In this document: positions 8,816 through 18,300 of the stretch, piece by piece | Position numbering within the stretch: the first letter of the stretch is position 1 | Layout of the letters: each line of letters opens with the position of its first letter | DNA from: Catenulispora sp. MAP5-51 | GTDB taxonomy: Bacteria > Actinomycetota > Actinomycetes > Streptomycetales > Catenulisporaceae | NCBI RefSeq assembly: GCF_041261205.1 | Contig: NZ_JBGCCH010000015.1 | Location: 124,001-188,000, forward strand | DNA length: 64,000 nucleotides | Direction of reading: 5' to 3' | Made by a program: the position numbers and the translations under genes | Notes under the pieces: generated by a model | Databases searched by the model: none | What the model saw: the letters and a program-made list of their open reading frames with translations, nothing else | What the model was told of the DNA's origin: nothing

Positions 8816-8844
8816 CTAGTCAGCAGTAAATTACTCGTCAGTAG
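8816..8844. promoter_or_regulatory. Double palindromic operator candidate between thiolase and epimerase
   Basis: TTACTCGTCAGTAG (8831-8844) matches the TTACYnnnnAGTA motif seen at three other acyl-CoA genes. A second, inverted and weaker copy, CTAGTCAGCAGTAA (8816-8829), abuts it, so the whole forms a 29-base imperfect palindrome in the divergent promoter region. Confidence 0.6.
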
Positions 8845-8850
8845 CTTAGG

Positions 8851-8866
8851 GTGTCGTTTTCGACAC
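8851..8866. promoter_or_regulatory. Perfect inverted repeat with TTTT spacer before the epimerase gene
   Basis: GTGTCG-TTTT-CGACAC lies 42 bases before the epimerase start, just downstream of the operator pair. It could be a second protein site or a small hairpin in the epimerase leader. Confidence 0.4.
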
Positions 8867-8907
8867 AACCCCGCGCACGCTTAAGCCCCTCCCGGGAGGA
8901 TGTCCCC

Positions 8908-9363
8908 ATGTCGTCTTCGCAGAATTCCCCATTGACCCGCATCGACCACATCGGCATCGCCTGCAGGAATCTCGACGAGACAGTCGAGTTCTACCGCGCG
9001 ACCTACGGTTTCGAGGTCTTCCACTCTGAGGTGAACGAGGAGCAGGGCGTCCGCGAGGCGATGCTGAAGATCAACGACACCGGCGACGGCGGCGCCAGCT
9101 ACCTGCAGCTGCTGGAGCCGATCCGCGAGGACTCGGCCATCGCGAAGTGGATGGCGAAGAACGGCGAGGGCGTGCACCACGTCGCCTTCGGCACCGCCGA
9201 CGTCGCCACCACGACCGCGGACATCGTCGGCAAGGGCGTGCGCTCGCTGTACGAGCAGCCGCGGCGCGGGAGCATGGGCTCCTCGATCAACTTCCTGCAC
9301 CCGAAGGACGCGCACGGGGTGCTGGTGGAGCTGGTACAGGCCGCCGAGGGCGACGAGCACTGA
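8908..9363 (+). CDS. Methylmalonyl-CoA / ethylmalonyl-CoA epimerase
   Basis: The 151-residue VOC-fold enzyme has the epimerase signatures: I-D-H-I-G-I-A with the first metal His, FEVFHSE, the second-half EGVHHVAF with metal His, and the C-terminal FLHPKDAHGVLVEL with the metal Glu. It interconverts the R and S forms of methylmalonyl-CoA and, in organisms with the ethylmalonyl-CoA pathway, ethylmalonyl-CoA. ATG 8908 follows GGGAGGA (8894-8900) by seven bases; a longer frame from 8851 would add 19 unsupported residues. It is divergent from the thiolase-meaB operon, a linkage known from Streptomyces. Confidence 0.93.
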   Translation: MSSSQNSPLTRIDHIGIACRNLDETVEFYRATYGFEVFHSEVNEEQGVREAMLKINDTGDGGASYLQLLEPIREDSAIAKWMAKNGEGVHHVAFGTADVATTTADIVGKGVRSLYEQPRRGSMGSSINFLHPKDAHGVLVELVQAAEGDEH

Positions 9364-9411
9364 CAGCTAAGACAGATCTGATTGATCAGACCGGTCCCTC
9401 ACTCCGATGGA

Positions 9412-9438
9412 GTCGCCCGGATGGCGCATCCGGGCGAC
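9412..9438. terminator. Bidirectional hairpin between epimerase and deacetylase genes
   Basis: A perfect 12-bp stem (GTCGCCCGGATG with its complement) and a three-base loop lies between the two convergent genes. There is no long T tract, as is usual in high-GC actinobacteria. Confidence 0.7.
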
Positions 9439-9440
9439 CA

Positions 9441-10148
9441 TCACACTCTGACCCGGCCGTGCTCCCGCATTGGACCGACGCGCCACCCGCGTTCCTCGCA
9501 GTGGTCGAGCAGCAACGGCACGGCGCCGAGCGTGGCGTGCCAGGAGCCTGGCTTGGCGGTGCAGTCCGTGTCGTGCAGCAGGATCGTGCCGCCGCCGTGC
9601 AGGTTCTTGGTGACCTGGCGGTGGACGCCGGCGGGCGTGGCGCGCGCCGTCCAGTCCTCGCCCCAGCTGGTCCAGAGCGTGGGGCGCAGGCCGAGACGCC
9701 GGGCGGTGCGGTGCGCCGAGGCGGTCATGACGCCATAAGGCGGCCGGAACAGCGTCGGCTGCTCGCCGGTCAGATCGGCGAGGTAGTCCCGAGCGCGGGT
9801 CAGGTCCTGGTCGGTGGCACGCGGGCCGCGGAACAGCAGGCTCTGGTGGTGCCAGCCGTGGACGCCGATCTCGTGCCCGGCCGCCCGGATCTCCCCGACC
9901 AGTCCCGGTGCGCGCTCGGCCATGGAACCGAGCAGGAAGAACGTGGCGTGGACGCCGCGGGCCGCGAGCAGGTCCAGGAAGCGCGGGGTGGAGTTCGGGT
10001 CGGGGCCGTCGTCGAAGGTCAGGGCGACGTGGTCCGCCGAGCCGCGCGCGGCCAGGCCCGGGAGCACCCGGTTGCGGACCGGGCCGAAGGTGGTCGTGGC
10101 CGGGAACGGGTGGGCGAGCACGGTGGCAGCCTCAGCAAGAGTGATCAT
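9441..10148 (-). CDS. Polysaccharide deacetylase (NodB domain, CE4)
   Basis: The 235-residue protein is a nearly bare NodB homology domain. It has TFDDGP (44-49; catalytic base D46, metal ligand D47), HGWHH (metal ligands H97 and H101), RPPYG (135-139) and LLHDTD with the acid-side His. Such enzymes remove N- or O-acetyl groups from peptidoglycan, chitin-like or other glycans. No signal peptide is visible, so it may act on a lipid-linked cytoplasmic intermediate. Its ATG overlaps the TGA of the upstream glycosyltransferase gene, so translation is coupled and the two probably modify the same glycan or glycolipid. Confidence 0.9.
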   Translation of the reverse strand: MITLAEAATVLAHPFPATTTFGPVRNRVLPGLAARGSADHVALTFDDGPDPNSTPRFLDLLAARGVHATFFLLGSMAERAPGLVGEIRAAGHEIGVHGWHHQSLLFRGPRATDQDLTRARDYLADLTGEQPTLFRPPYGVMTASAHRTARRLGLRPTLWTSWGEDWTARATPAGVHRQVTKNLHGGGTILLHDTDCTAKPGSWHATLGAVPLLLDHCEERGWRVGPMREHGRVRV

Positions 10149-11257
10149 CAGACCGCCACCGCCTCGACAGCCGCGCCGGTCAGCATTTTCATGATCAGCG
10201 CGTCGGCCTCATCGCCCTCCCCGACCATCGCCAGCCCGGCATGGTGCTGCCGCCGCCCCTTCACCCCGGACGTCAGCTCCCTCAGCGCCCCGGTCAACTC
10301 CCCCTCCGAGCGCACCCACACCGCGAGCCCGGCCTCGTCGAGCACCGCCGCGTTGGTCCGGCCGTGGCCGACCAGGCTGCGGTAGGTGGCGACCGGCAGT
10401 CCGGTGGCGAAGGCCTCCAGGGTGCTGGAGGCGCCGGCGTTCTGCACCATCGCGTCGCACGCCGCCATCAGGGTCGGCATGTCGCCGACCCAGCCGAACA
10501 CGTGCGGGAAGCCCGCCGCGCGCAGCCGTCCGCGCAGCACCTCGTTGCGTCCGCAGACCACCACCGGGGTCACCGCGCCGGAGGCCGCCAGGTCGTGCGC
10601 CGTCTGCTCGATGTCGCCGACTCCCCACGAGCCGCCGAGCAGCAGCGCCAGCGGCTTGTCCGCGGCGTCCAGCCCGAAGCGGGCCCGCGCCGCCGCCCGG
10701 CTCGCCGGGGTGCGCTGCGTGAAGCGGGCCGACACCAGGGGCCGGGCCACCGCGACCTTCGCCGGGTCCACGCCGTGTGCCACGGCCTGGGCCGCGGTCA
10801 CCGCGTGCGGTGCCAGGTACAGGTCCACTCCCTGTGCGATCCACAGCGGGTGCACCGAGAAGTCGGTGAAGGTCACCACGACCGGTATCGCCAGCCGCCC
10901 CGCCGCGCGCAGCCGTCCCAGCACCTGCGCGGCCAGCGGGTACGTCGCCACGGCCGCGACCGCGTCGGCCGGGATCGCGTCCAGGACCGCCTGTTCCGCG
11001 CCGCGCAGCAGGTGCCGCTGGACCAGGCCGGGGCGGGCCGCGCGCTCGGTGCGCGAATAGATGCACTGATACAGCGCCGGAGCGTGGGTGATGATGCGGC
11101 GGTAGGAGCCGCACACCGCGCGGCCGGCCGGCATCAGGGTCAGGAAGTCGTGCCGGTCGACCGCGAAGCCGCGCGCGGTGAGCCGGTCGCCGAGGGCCTT
11201 GGCGGCGCTGTCATGGCCGGCGCCGACCGAGGCGGAGAAGATGACCACGCGGGACAT
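10148..11257 (-). CDS. Glycosyltransferase of the MGDG-synthase / MurG-like GT28 group
   Basis: The 369-residue protein has the two-Rossmann GT-B layout. The N-terminal S-A-S-V-G-A-G-H glycine loop is typical of the monogalactosyldiacylglycerol-synthase family, and the C-terminal domain has LLLGGSWGVGDIEQT, a central VVCGRNEVLRGRL and the donor-binding MVQNAGASSTLEAFATGLPVATY. It should transfer a sugar from a nucleotide donor to a lipid or polyprenyl acceptor at the membrane; the substrate is not known. It is followed, with one-base overlap, by the NodB deacetylase. Confidence 0.82.
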   Translation of the reverse strand: MSRVVIFSASVGAGHDSAAKALGDRLTARGFAVDRHDFLTLMPAGRAVCGSYRRIITHAPALYQCIYSRTERAARPGLVQRHLLRGAEQAVLDAIPADAVAAVATYPLAAQVLGRLRAAGRLAIPVVVTFTDFSVHPLWIAQGVDLYLAPHAVTAAQAVAHGVDPAKVAVARPLVSARFTQRTPASRAAARARFGLDAADKPLALLLGGSWGVGDIEQTAHDLAASGAVTPVVVCGRNEVLRGRLRAAGFPHVFGWVGDMPTLMAACDAMVQNAGASSTLEAFATGLPVATYRSLVGHGRTNAAVLDEAGLAVWVRSEGELTGALRELTSGVKGRRQHHAGLAMVGEGDEADALIMKMLTGAAVEAVAV

Positions 11258-11385
11258 GGAGTCCTTCTTTCTACAACGGGTTTCGGACTCCTCCCATGCT
11301 GGTCACGGCGGGCCGCCGAATCAGTAGTGCGACCTGGCGGTTCGGGGGTGGGGCCAGCACCACCCCCAGGGTGAGGCAGGCCTCA

Positions 11386-11415
11386 TGGACCGGCCTCCAC
11401 CAGCGCGAATACGGT
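11386..11415 (+). promoter_or_regulatory. Probable leaderless promoter of the histidine kinase
   Basis: TGGACC (11386-11391) and TACGGT (11410-11415) are 18 bases apart, matching the TTGAC/TAnnnT actinobacterial consensus. Six bases after the -10 box is the GTG start, so the mRNA probably begins at the start codon. A perfect 8-bp inverted repeat (11344-11351 with 11360-11367) lies just upstream and may be an operator. Confidence 0.55.
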
Positions 11416-11421
11416 GAACCC

Positions 11422-12687
11422 GTGCCGACGACACGCGAGAACCTGCGGGCCCGCTGGAGCCAGGCCGGCTGGGAGGCCCTGTTCCTGGTGACCGGGCTGC
11501 CGCTGTGGGCCGGGGCGATGATGGTGCTGCTGATCTGGAGCCAGCCGGCGTTCCTGCTGCTGCAGGCCGACGACCCCGGCGTGGTCCGCTTCCTGGCCTC
11601 GGTGCTGGTCGTGCTCGCCGTGGTGCTGACGCTGGCGCCGTTCCTGACGAACTGGCAGCGCCGCCGCTTCCGCGCGTTCCGGAACGTGGAGATCCACGAG
11701 GTCGAAACCCCGCGGCTCTACCACGGCGACCTCCGGGAGGCTCTTCGGTCGGAGGCGCTGTGGCGGCAGACGCTCTACCACCTGATAGCCGGGCCGCTGG
11801 TCGGCATGGCCATCGCGGCCCTGGCGTTCATGGACCTGCTCGCGGTCGTGGTGGCGGTGAAACTCCCCGCGCACGCCCTGGGCGTGGTGGACCCCGGCCA
11901 CGGCGTGAGCCCGAAGTTCTGGGCGCAGAGCGCCTTCATCCTGGTGGCCGGCGCCGTCACCTTCGCCGGCCCCCGCTTGATCCATCTGCTCGCCAACGCC
12001 GACGAGACGGCCGCGCGGCGGCTGCTGGGCCCGAGCGAGACGATCGTTCTGGCCGAGCGTGTACAAACGCTGTCCGACAGCCGCGCCGCCACGGTCGAGG
12101 CCGCCGACGCCGAACGCCGCCGCATCGAGCGGGACCTGCACGACGGCGCACAGCAGCGCCTGATGTCCCTGGCCGTGCATTTGGGCATAGCCCGCAAGAC
12201 GCTCAAGGACGTGCCTCCAGACGCGATGGCCGTCATCATCGACGCCCACGAACAGGTCAAAGAGGCGATGACGGAGATCCGGGACCTGGTGCGCGGCCTG
12301 CACCCGGCGGTCCTGGACGACCGGGGCCTGGACGCCGCGCTGTCCGGCGTGGCCGCCCGCTCGGCCGTCCCGGTACGGCTGACCGTCGACGCCGCCGGGC
12401 CGCTGAGCGCCTCGGTGGAGACCGTCGCCTACTTCGTGGTCTCCGAGGCACTGGCCAACGTGGTCAAGCACTCCCGCGCGAAACAGGCCGAGGTCGACGT
12501 CACGCGACAGGACGACACCCTGCTGATCCGGATCAGCGACGACGGAGTGGGAGGGGCGGACTCCCAGGACGGCACCGGCCTGACCGGGCTGGCGCAGCGA
12601 GTCGCTTCGGTGGACGGCCGGCTGCGGCTGACCTCGCCGAGCGGCGGACCGACGGTGCTGACCGCCGAACTGCCCTGCGGGGTATGA
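11422..12687 (+). CDS. Orphan membrane sensor histidine kinase (NarL/DesK-type, HisKA_3)
   Basis: The 421-residue protein has an N-terminal membrane region with about four helices (residues 15-190), a short linker, then ERRRIERDLHDGAQQR with the phospho-accepting His of HisKA_3 kinases and a HATPase_c domain (SEALANVVKHSRA N-box, ISDDGVGG and GTGLTGLAQRV G-boxes). It should phosphorylate a NarL/FixJ-type response regulator, but none is adjacent: the next gene is an acetyltransferase. The GTG at 11422 is chosen from the promoter spacing; an earlier ATG at 11296 would place unlikely residues before the first helix. Confidence 0.88.
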   Translation: MPTTRENLRARWSQAGWEALFLVTGLPLWAGAMMVLLIWSQPAFLLLQADDPGVVRFLASVLVVLAVVLTLAPFLTNWQRRRFRAFRNVEIHEVETPRLYHGDLREALRSEALWRQTLYHLIAGPLVGMAIAALAFMDLLAVVVAVKLPAHALGVVDPGHGVSPKFWAQSAFILVAGAVTFAGPRLIHLLANADETAARRLLGPSETIVLAERVQTLSDSRAATVEAADAERRRIERDLHDGAQQRLMSLAVHLGIARKTLKDVPPDAMAVIIDAHEQVKEAMTEIRDLVRGLHPAVLDDRGLDAALSGVAARSAVPVRLTVDAAGPLSASVETVAYFVVSEALANVVKHSRAKQAEVDVTRQDDTLLIRISDDGVGGADSQDGTGLTGLAQRVASVDGRLRLTSPSGGPTVLTAELPCGV

Positions 12688-12769
12688 ACGCGGTAGCGGC
12701 CGACACTGCGCTCCGGCCGCATCGCGATACCCGGCTGCGTAGATCAAGACATCCCACTAGCCTCCGCGC

Positions 12770-13522
12770 ATGGATCTCCAAACGATCGCGGCGACAGGAT
12801 GGGGCTACACAGAACGCGCTTATATAGGCGGCTGGGAATTGCGTGCCGCCGGCGGCCACACCTCGCGCGCCAACTCAGCGATCCCTATAGGGGATTCCGG
12901 AATGCCGCTCGACCGAACTCTGGAAGCGGTCCGGGAATGGTACGTAGAGCGCGGACTGCCCGCACGGGTACAGACCGTCGACGGCAGTCCTCTGGACCAA
13001 GCGCTTGTCGAACTGGGCCATCTGGAAACCGAGCGTCCCGCTTTGCGTCAATCCGCTCCGTTGGCACCCGCGTTGGAAGCCCTTAGGAGTTCTTCGGACC
13101 CCCACCATGCAGCGAAAGTCACTACAGAACTCCCCGAGGACTACTTCCACGCCTACCGCCGCGGCCACGGCATCCCCGAGTTCCGGTCCATCCTCACCTC
13201 AGGCGACGCCCTCATCGCCTTTGCCGTGGTGCGCGCCGACAACGGCGATGCCCTCTCTGTCGGCCGCGTCGCCATTGACGCCGGAAGCGGCTATGCGGGG
13301 ATCGCCGCGGTCGCCACCGCGGAAGCCGCACGGCGCCGCGGACTGGCGCGGATCGTATTGCGGGACCTGTTGGCGTTCGCCGGCGAGCACGGCGCCGAGA
13401 ACACCTACCTGGAAGTCGAGGAAGAGAACGCTCCCGCGCTTGCGCTCTATACGTCCCTCGGCTACGCGACAGCGCACCGCTATCACTCACGTCGCCTCTC
13501 CAGTCAAGATGTTGCAGGGTGA
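12770..13522 (+). CDS. GNAT-family N-acetyltransferase
   Basis: The 250-residue protein has an N-terminal substrate-binding half (W-E-L-R-A-A-G-G-H-T-S-R-A-N-S) and a C-terminal GNAT core with the acetyl-CoA loop ATAEAARRRGLARIVLRDLL and the closing YTSLGYATAHRYHSR. The acceptor is unknown. A TAGCCT box (12758-12763) six bases before the ATG suggests leaderless transcription independent of the kinase 83 bases upstream. The first 350 bases contain more A/T (for example TTATATAGG near 12820) than the surrounding genes, a mild sign of different origin. Confidence 0.85.
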   Translation: MDLQTIAATGWGYTERAYIGGWELRAAGGHTSRANSAIPIGDSGMPLDRTLEAVREWYVERGLPARVQTVDGSPLDQALVELGHLETERPALRQSAPLAPALEALRSSSDPHHAAKVTTELPEDYFHAYRRGHGIPEFRSILTSGDALIAFAVVRADNGDALSVGRVAIDAGSGYAGIAAVATAEAARRRGLARIVLRDLLAFAGEHGAENTYLEVEEENAPALALYTSLGYATAHRYHSRRLSSQDVAG

Positions 13523-13584
13523 TAGGGACCCGGCGGAATCTGTGACAAGGCCCACCTAGCCAGGGTGCGGACGGAGCGCCATAG

Positions 13585-13597
13585 TTACCAATGAGTA
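13585..13597. promoter_or_regulatory. TTACYnnnnAGTA operator candidate upstream of ccrA
   Basis: TTACCAATGAGTA fits the palindromic pattern found upstream of thiolase/epimerase, the fused dehydrogenase and ethylmalonyl-CoA mutase. It lies about 93 bases before the ccrA start. It is the weakest of the four matches because its spacer differs and one arm has C for T. Confidence 0.5.
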
Positions 13598-13689
13598 GCT
13601 CCCGCCCTCACTCCCAGGGCCGACTGCCGTACTGCCCTCACAGACGGCAAGCACCGGCCCGCGACGCCGCCGACCCTTGGAGGCCGACG

Positions 13690-15039
13690 ATGCAGCACGA
13701 GACGCAAGAGATCCTCGCCGCGATCCAAGCCGGGGACACCCCGGCCGCGGACTTCGCGCACCTGAAGCTTCCCGACTCCTACCGCGCGGTCACCGTCCAC
13801 GCCGACGAGGCCGAAATGTTCAAGGGCCTGGAGAGCCGGGACAAGGACCCGCGGCGCTCGCTCCACGTGGAGGACGTGGCGACGCCGGAGCTGGGCCCGG
13901 GCGAGGCCATCGTCGCGGTGATGGCCAGCGCCATCAACTACAACTCGGTGTGGACCTCGATCTTCGAGCCGGTCAGCACCTTCAGTTTCCTCAAGCGCTA
14001 CGGCAAGGTGTCCGAACTCACCCGCCGCCACGACCTGCCCTACCACGTGATCGGCTCGGACCTGGCCGGCGTGGTGCTGCGCACGGGCCCGGGCGTCAAC
14101 AAGTGGAAGCCGGGCGACGAGGTCGTCGCGCACTGCCTGAGCGTCGAGCTGGAGGACGCCGAGGGCCACGACGACACCATGCTCGACCCGCAGCAGCGGA
14201 TCTGGGGCTTCGAGACCAACTTCGGCGGCCTGGCGCACCTGGCGCTGGTGAAGACCAACCAGCTGATGCCCAAGCCCGCGCACCTGACCTGGGAGGAGGC
14301 CGCCTCCCCGGGCCTGGTCAACTCCACCGCCTACCGCCAGCTGGTCTCCAAGAACGGCGCGGCGATGAAGCAGGGCGACGTGGTGCTGATCTGGGGCGCC
14401 TCCGGGGGCCTGGGCAGCTACGCCACGCAGATGGCGCTGAACGGCGGCGCGATCCCGGTGTGCGTGGTCTCCTCGCCGGACAAGGCCGACATCTGCCGGG
14501 CGATGGGCGCCGAGCTCATCATCGACCGCAAGGCCGAGGGCTACCGGTTCTGGAAGAACGACGAGGAGCAGGACCCCAAGGAGTGGCAGCGCTTCGGCGC
14601 CCGCATCAGGGAACTGACCGGCGGCGAGGACCCGGACATCGTCTTCGAGCACCCGGGCCGGGAGACCTTCGGCGCCAGCGTCTATGTCGCCAAGCGCGGC
14701 GGCAAGATCGTCACCTGCGCGTCCACCTCGGGCTTCCAGCACAGCTACGACAACCGCTACCTGTGGATGAACCTCAAGAGCATCATCGGCTCGCACTTCG
14801 CGAACTACCGCGAGGCCTGGGAGGCCAACCGCCTCATCGACAAGGGGATGATCCACCCCACGCTGTCCAAGTCCTACGCGCTGGAGGACACCGGACAGGC
14901 GGCGTACGACGTCCACCAGAACCTGCACCAGGGCAAGGTCGGCGTGCTGTGCCTGGCCCCCGAGGAAGGGCTCGGAGTGCGCGACGAGGCCAAGCGGGCG
15001 CGGTTGCTCCCCGCGATCAACCGGTTCCGCAACGTCTGA
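13690..15039 (+). CDS. ccrA: Crotonyl-CoA carboxylase/reductase
   Basis: The 449-residue medium-chain dehydrogenase/reductase converts crotonyl-CoA, CO2 and NADPH to ethylmalonyl-CoA. The signatures of the carboxylating subfamily are clear: A-I-N-Y-N-S-V-W with the CO2-site Asn, WGFETNFGG with the Phe-Glu pair, the NADPH loop WGASGGLGSYATQ and GSHFANYREAWEAN with the conserved His. ATG 13690 has GGAGG (13679-13683) six bases upstream; an ATG 99 bases earlier gives an unconserved extension overlapping the operator. The product feeds the ethylmalonyl-CoA pathway and also supplies ethylmalonyl extender units to polyketide synthases. It is monocistronic. Confidence 0.96.
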   Translation: MQHETQEILAAIQAGDTPAADFAHLKLPDSYRAVTVHADEAEMFKGLESRDKDPRRSLHVEDVATPELGPGEAIVAVMASAINYNSVWTSIFEPVSTFSFLKRYGKVSELTRRHDLPYHVIGSDLAGVVLRTGPGVNKWKPGDEVVAHCLSVELEDAEGHDDTMLDPQQRIWGFETNFGGLAHLALVKTNQLMPKPAHLTWEEAASPGLVNSTAYRQLVSKNGAAMKQGDVVLIWGASGGLGSYATQMALNGGAIPVCVVSSPDKADICRAMGAELIIDRKAEGYRFWKNDEEQDPKEWQRFGARIRELTGGEDPDIVFEHPGRETFGASVYVAKRGGKIVTCASTSGFQHSYDNRYLWMNLKSIIGSHFANYREAWEANRLIDKGMIHPTLSKSYALEDTGQAAYDVHQNLHQGKVGVLCLAPEEGLGVRDEAKRARLLPAINRFRNV

Positions 15040-15194
15040 ACCGGATCGGCGTGAGCGGACGGCCGGGCGGAGGCGGTATGTGCCTTCGCTCGGCTTTTCG
15101 AATTCCGGTGCCACGGAAAGTAGCGGCGGGACAGCACAGCGCGACCAAACCGCCGGGGCCTGCGAGGCTTCCACAAGGCTCTGATTCCCCCGCC

Positions 15195-15214
15195 GCCCGG
15201 CGAGGTCGCCGGGC
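15195..15214 (+). terminator. Hairpin downstream of ccrA
   Basis: A perfect 9-bp stem GCCCGGCGA with a two-base spacer, 156 bases after the ccrA stop, is followed by a weakly T-rich stretch. It would separate ccrA from scy. Confidence 0.5.
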
Positions 15215-15307
15215 CTGCGGTTTCGGGCTGGTAGTATCCAAAACCTCTACTCATTCCCCGGCCCGACTAGGTGTCATCCGGCCGGAAATCTGACACGATT
15301 CACTGTC

Positions 15308-18300
15308 ATGGGACCAGGGCGCCTCGACGAACGCAGCACCGATCGCTACGGCGATCGTGCCGGCGATCGCGGATCCCACGCGCGACGCGGCGCCAACACC
15401 GCGCAACCCGGCGGATACCCGCCGCGATCCCGCGCGCCCTACGGAGAGTCCTGGGACGACGAGCCCGGCGGCTACGACAAGCACGACGTCGAGGCCACGT
15501 TCTCCGAGATGGAGAAGGAGCTCGACAAGCTCCGTACGGCCCGCGACGAGGCCCTGACCGACACCGAGGACCTGCGCTACCAGATCGAGGTCCTGCGCTC
15601 CAAGCTGCACGAGCAGCGCCGCCTGGCCGCCCAGCCGCGCTTCGACAACATCTCCGGGCAGGTGGAGCAGATGCTCCGCAACGCCCAGATCCAGGCCGAC
15701 CAGGTCCGCGCCGCCGCCGAGCGCGAGCTGCGCGAGTCGCGCGCCAAGACCGCGCGCCTGCTGGAAGAGGCCGCGCACCGTTCCGCGGAGCTCGAAGCCG
15801 AGTGGCACACCGAGGTCGGCAACCGGCGGCAGTCGCTGGACCGGGAGCTGACCGAGAAGCGCCAGCAGGCCGAGGCTCAGGTCAACGAGATGGCCGCGTG
15901 GGCCGAGAAGGTCCGCTCGGACACCGAGGCGCACCGCGGCCGGATCATCGAGGCGGCCCGGGGCGAGGTCGAGGCCGGCCGCGACCGGATAGCGATGGAG
16001 ACCGCGCAGGCCATCGAGCACGTCCGCATGGAGACCGAGAACATGCGGACCTCGGCGCGCGCCGAGGCCGAGAAGACCCGCGAGGCCGGCAACGCCGAGG
16101 CCGAGCGGATGCTGACCGCGGCCGGCGGCCAGGCCGCCGCGGCCCAGGAGCACGCGGCCCAGATCCGGGCCACCGCCAAGTCCGAGGCCGACGCCGCGGT
16201 GAACTCCGCGCGCGCCGAGGCCTCCCGGGTGCTGATGGAGTCCGGGTCGCAGGCCGAGCGGACCCGCGCGGAGGCCAACGCCGACGCGATGCGGATGCGC
16301 GGGGACGCCGAAGCCGCGGCGCACCAGCTGCGCATCGAGACCGAGGGCGCCGCCCAGCAGGCGCGCCAGGAGGCGGCGAACGACGCCGCGCGGATGCGCG
16401 CCGAGGCCCGCGCCGAGGCCGACCAGGTCACCGGCAACGCCGCGCGGATCCTGGCCGAGGCCGAGGAGCAGGCGGCCTCCCGGCTGGACCACGTCGCCAG
16501 GACCGTCGAGGAGCTCATCGCCCAGGGCCACTCCGACGCCGACGCCACGCGGGTGGCGGCCGAGGAGGACGTGGCCCCGCTGCGCGGCCAGATCGAGGCG
16601 CTGCACGCGCAGGCCAGCGAGCTGCACGCGTCGGCGCAGCAGGCGCACGACGACGCGCACGCGTCCGCCGAGCAGCTGCGGGTGGACACCGAGGCCGGTG
16701 TCGAGGCCATGCAGAAGGCCACCCGCGAGGAGCTCCAGCGGCTGCGCGAGAAGTCCCAGGCGCGGATCGACGAGCTGCAGGCCCGTACCGAGGCCGAGGC
16801 CGCCAAGGCGCGCGCGGAGGCGGACCACTACTCGCAGAACACCCGCGGCGAGGCGGACACCTACGCGACCAAGACCCGGACCGAGTCCGACGTCTACGCC
16901 GACAAGACCCGCAACGCGGTCCAGTCCGAGACCGAGAAGCTGCGCGCCGACACCGAGCAGTACGCGCGCACCACACGGCAGGACGCTGATACCTACGCCG
17001 GGCAGATCCGGGCCACGACCGACGCCGAGGCCGGCAAGACCCGCGCGGACGCCGACGGCTACGCCCAGCAGATGCAGCAGGCCGCCGACCAGTACTCGGC
17101 GCAGACCCGGGGCGAGGCGGACTCCTACTCGGAGAGCACCCGGTCCGACGCCGACGCCTACGCGGCGAAGACGATCGCGGACTCCGAGCTCGCCTCCGAG
17201 AAGCTGCAGATCGACACCGACAACTACTCGACCGGGGTGCGGGCCGAGGCGGACGCCTACGCCGCCAAGACGAAGTCGGACGCCGAGCACGTCGCCGACC
17301 AGCTGCGGATCGAGACCGAGAACTGGTCCGGCGGCGTGCGTGCCGAGGCCGACGCCTACGCGGCCAAGACCAAGGCCGACTCCGAGCACGTCGCCGGACA
17401 GCTGCGCGCCGAGACCGAGAACTGGGCCGACGGCGTCCGGGGCGAGGCCGACGCCTACGCGGCCAAGACCAAGAGCGACGCCGAGCAGATCGCCGAGCAG
17501 CTGCGGGCCGAGACCGAGGGCTGGGCCGGCGGCGTGCGGGCCGACGCGGAGAACTACTCCGCCGGTCTGCGGACCGAGGCGGACGGCTACGCGGCACAGA
17601 CCAAGGCCGAGGCCGAGCAGCTCGCCGAACAGCTGCGGATCGACACCGAGAACTGGTCCGGCGGCGTGCGCGCCGAGGCCGACGCCTACGCGGCCAAGAC
17701 CAAGGCCGACTCCGAGCACGTCGCCGAACAGCTGCGGACCGAGACCCACAACTACGTCACCGGCCTGCGGGCCGAGGCCGACGGCTACGCGGCGCAGACC
17801 AAGGCCGACGCCGAGCGCGCCTCCGACGAGACGCGGGCCGAGGCGGAGAAGTACTCGCACACCACGCGCGCCGCGGCCGACGTGTACTCGGCGAAGACGA
17901 AAGCGGACTCCGAGCGCGCCGGCGAGATCGTGCGCGGCACCGCGGACGACTACGCGACCGCGCTGCGCGCCGAGACCGAGGCGTACGCCGCCACCACCAA
18001 GGCCGACTCCGACCGCGCCGCGGAGGTCACGCGCGCCGAGGCCGACTCCTATGCCGCGCAGACCCGGCAGGCGGCCGAGGCCACGGCCACCGAGGCGCTG
18101 GAGGCCGCGCAGGCCGAGGCGCGCAAGATCGGCGAGGAGGGCACGCGCTACGCGGCCGCCGTACGCGCCGAGGTCGCCGGGATAGTGGAAGAAGCCCAGG
18201 CCGCCGCCGACCGCCAGGTCGGCGACGCCGAGCGGATCCGCGGCGAGGCCGAGGCGGCCGCCGCGGTGCTCGGGGTGGAGGCCGCCGAGGAGGCGGTCCA

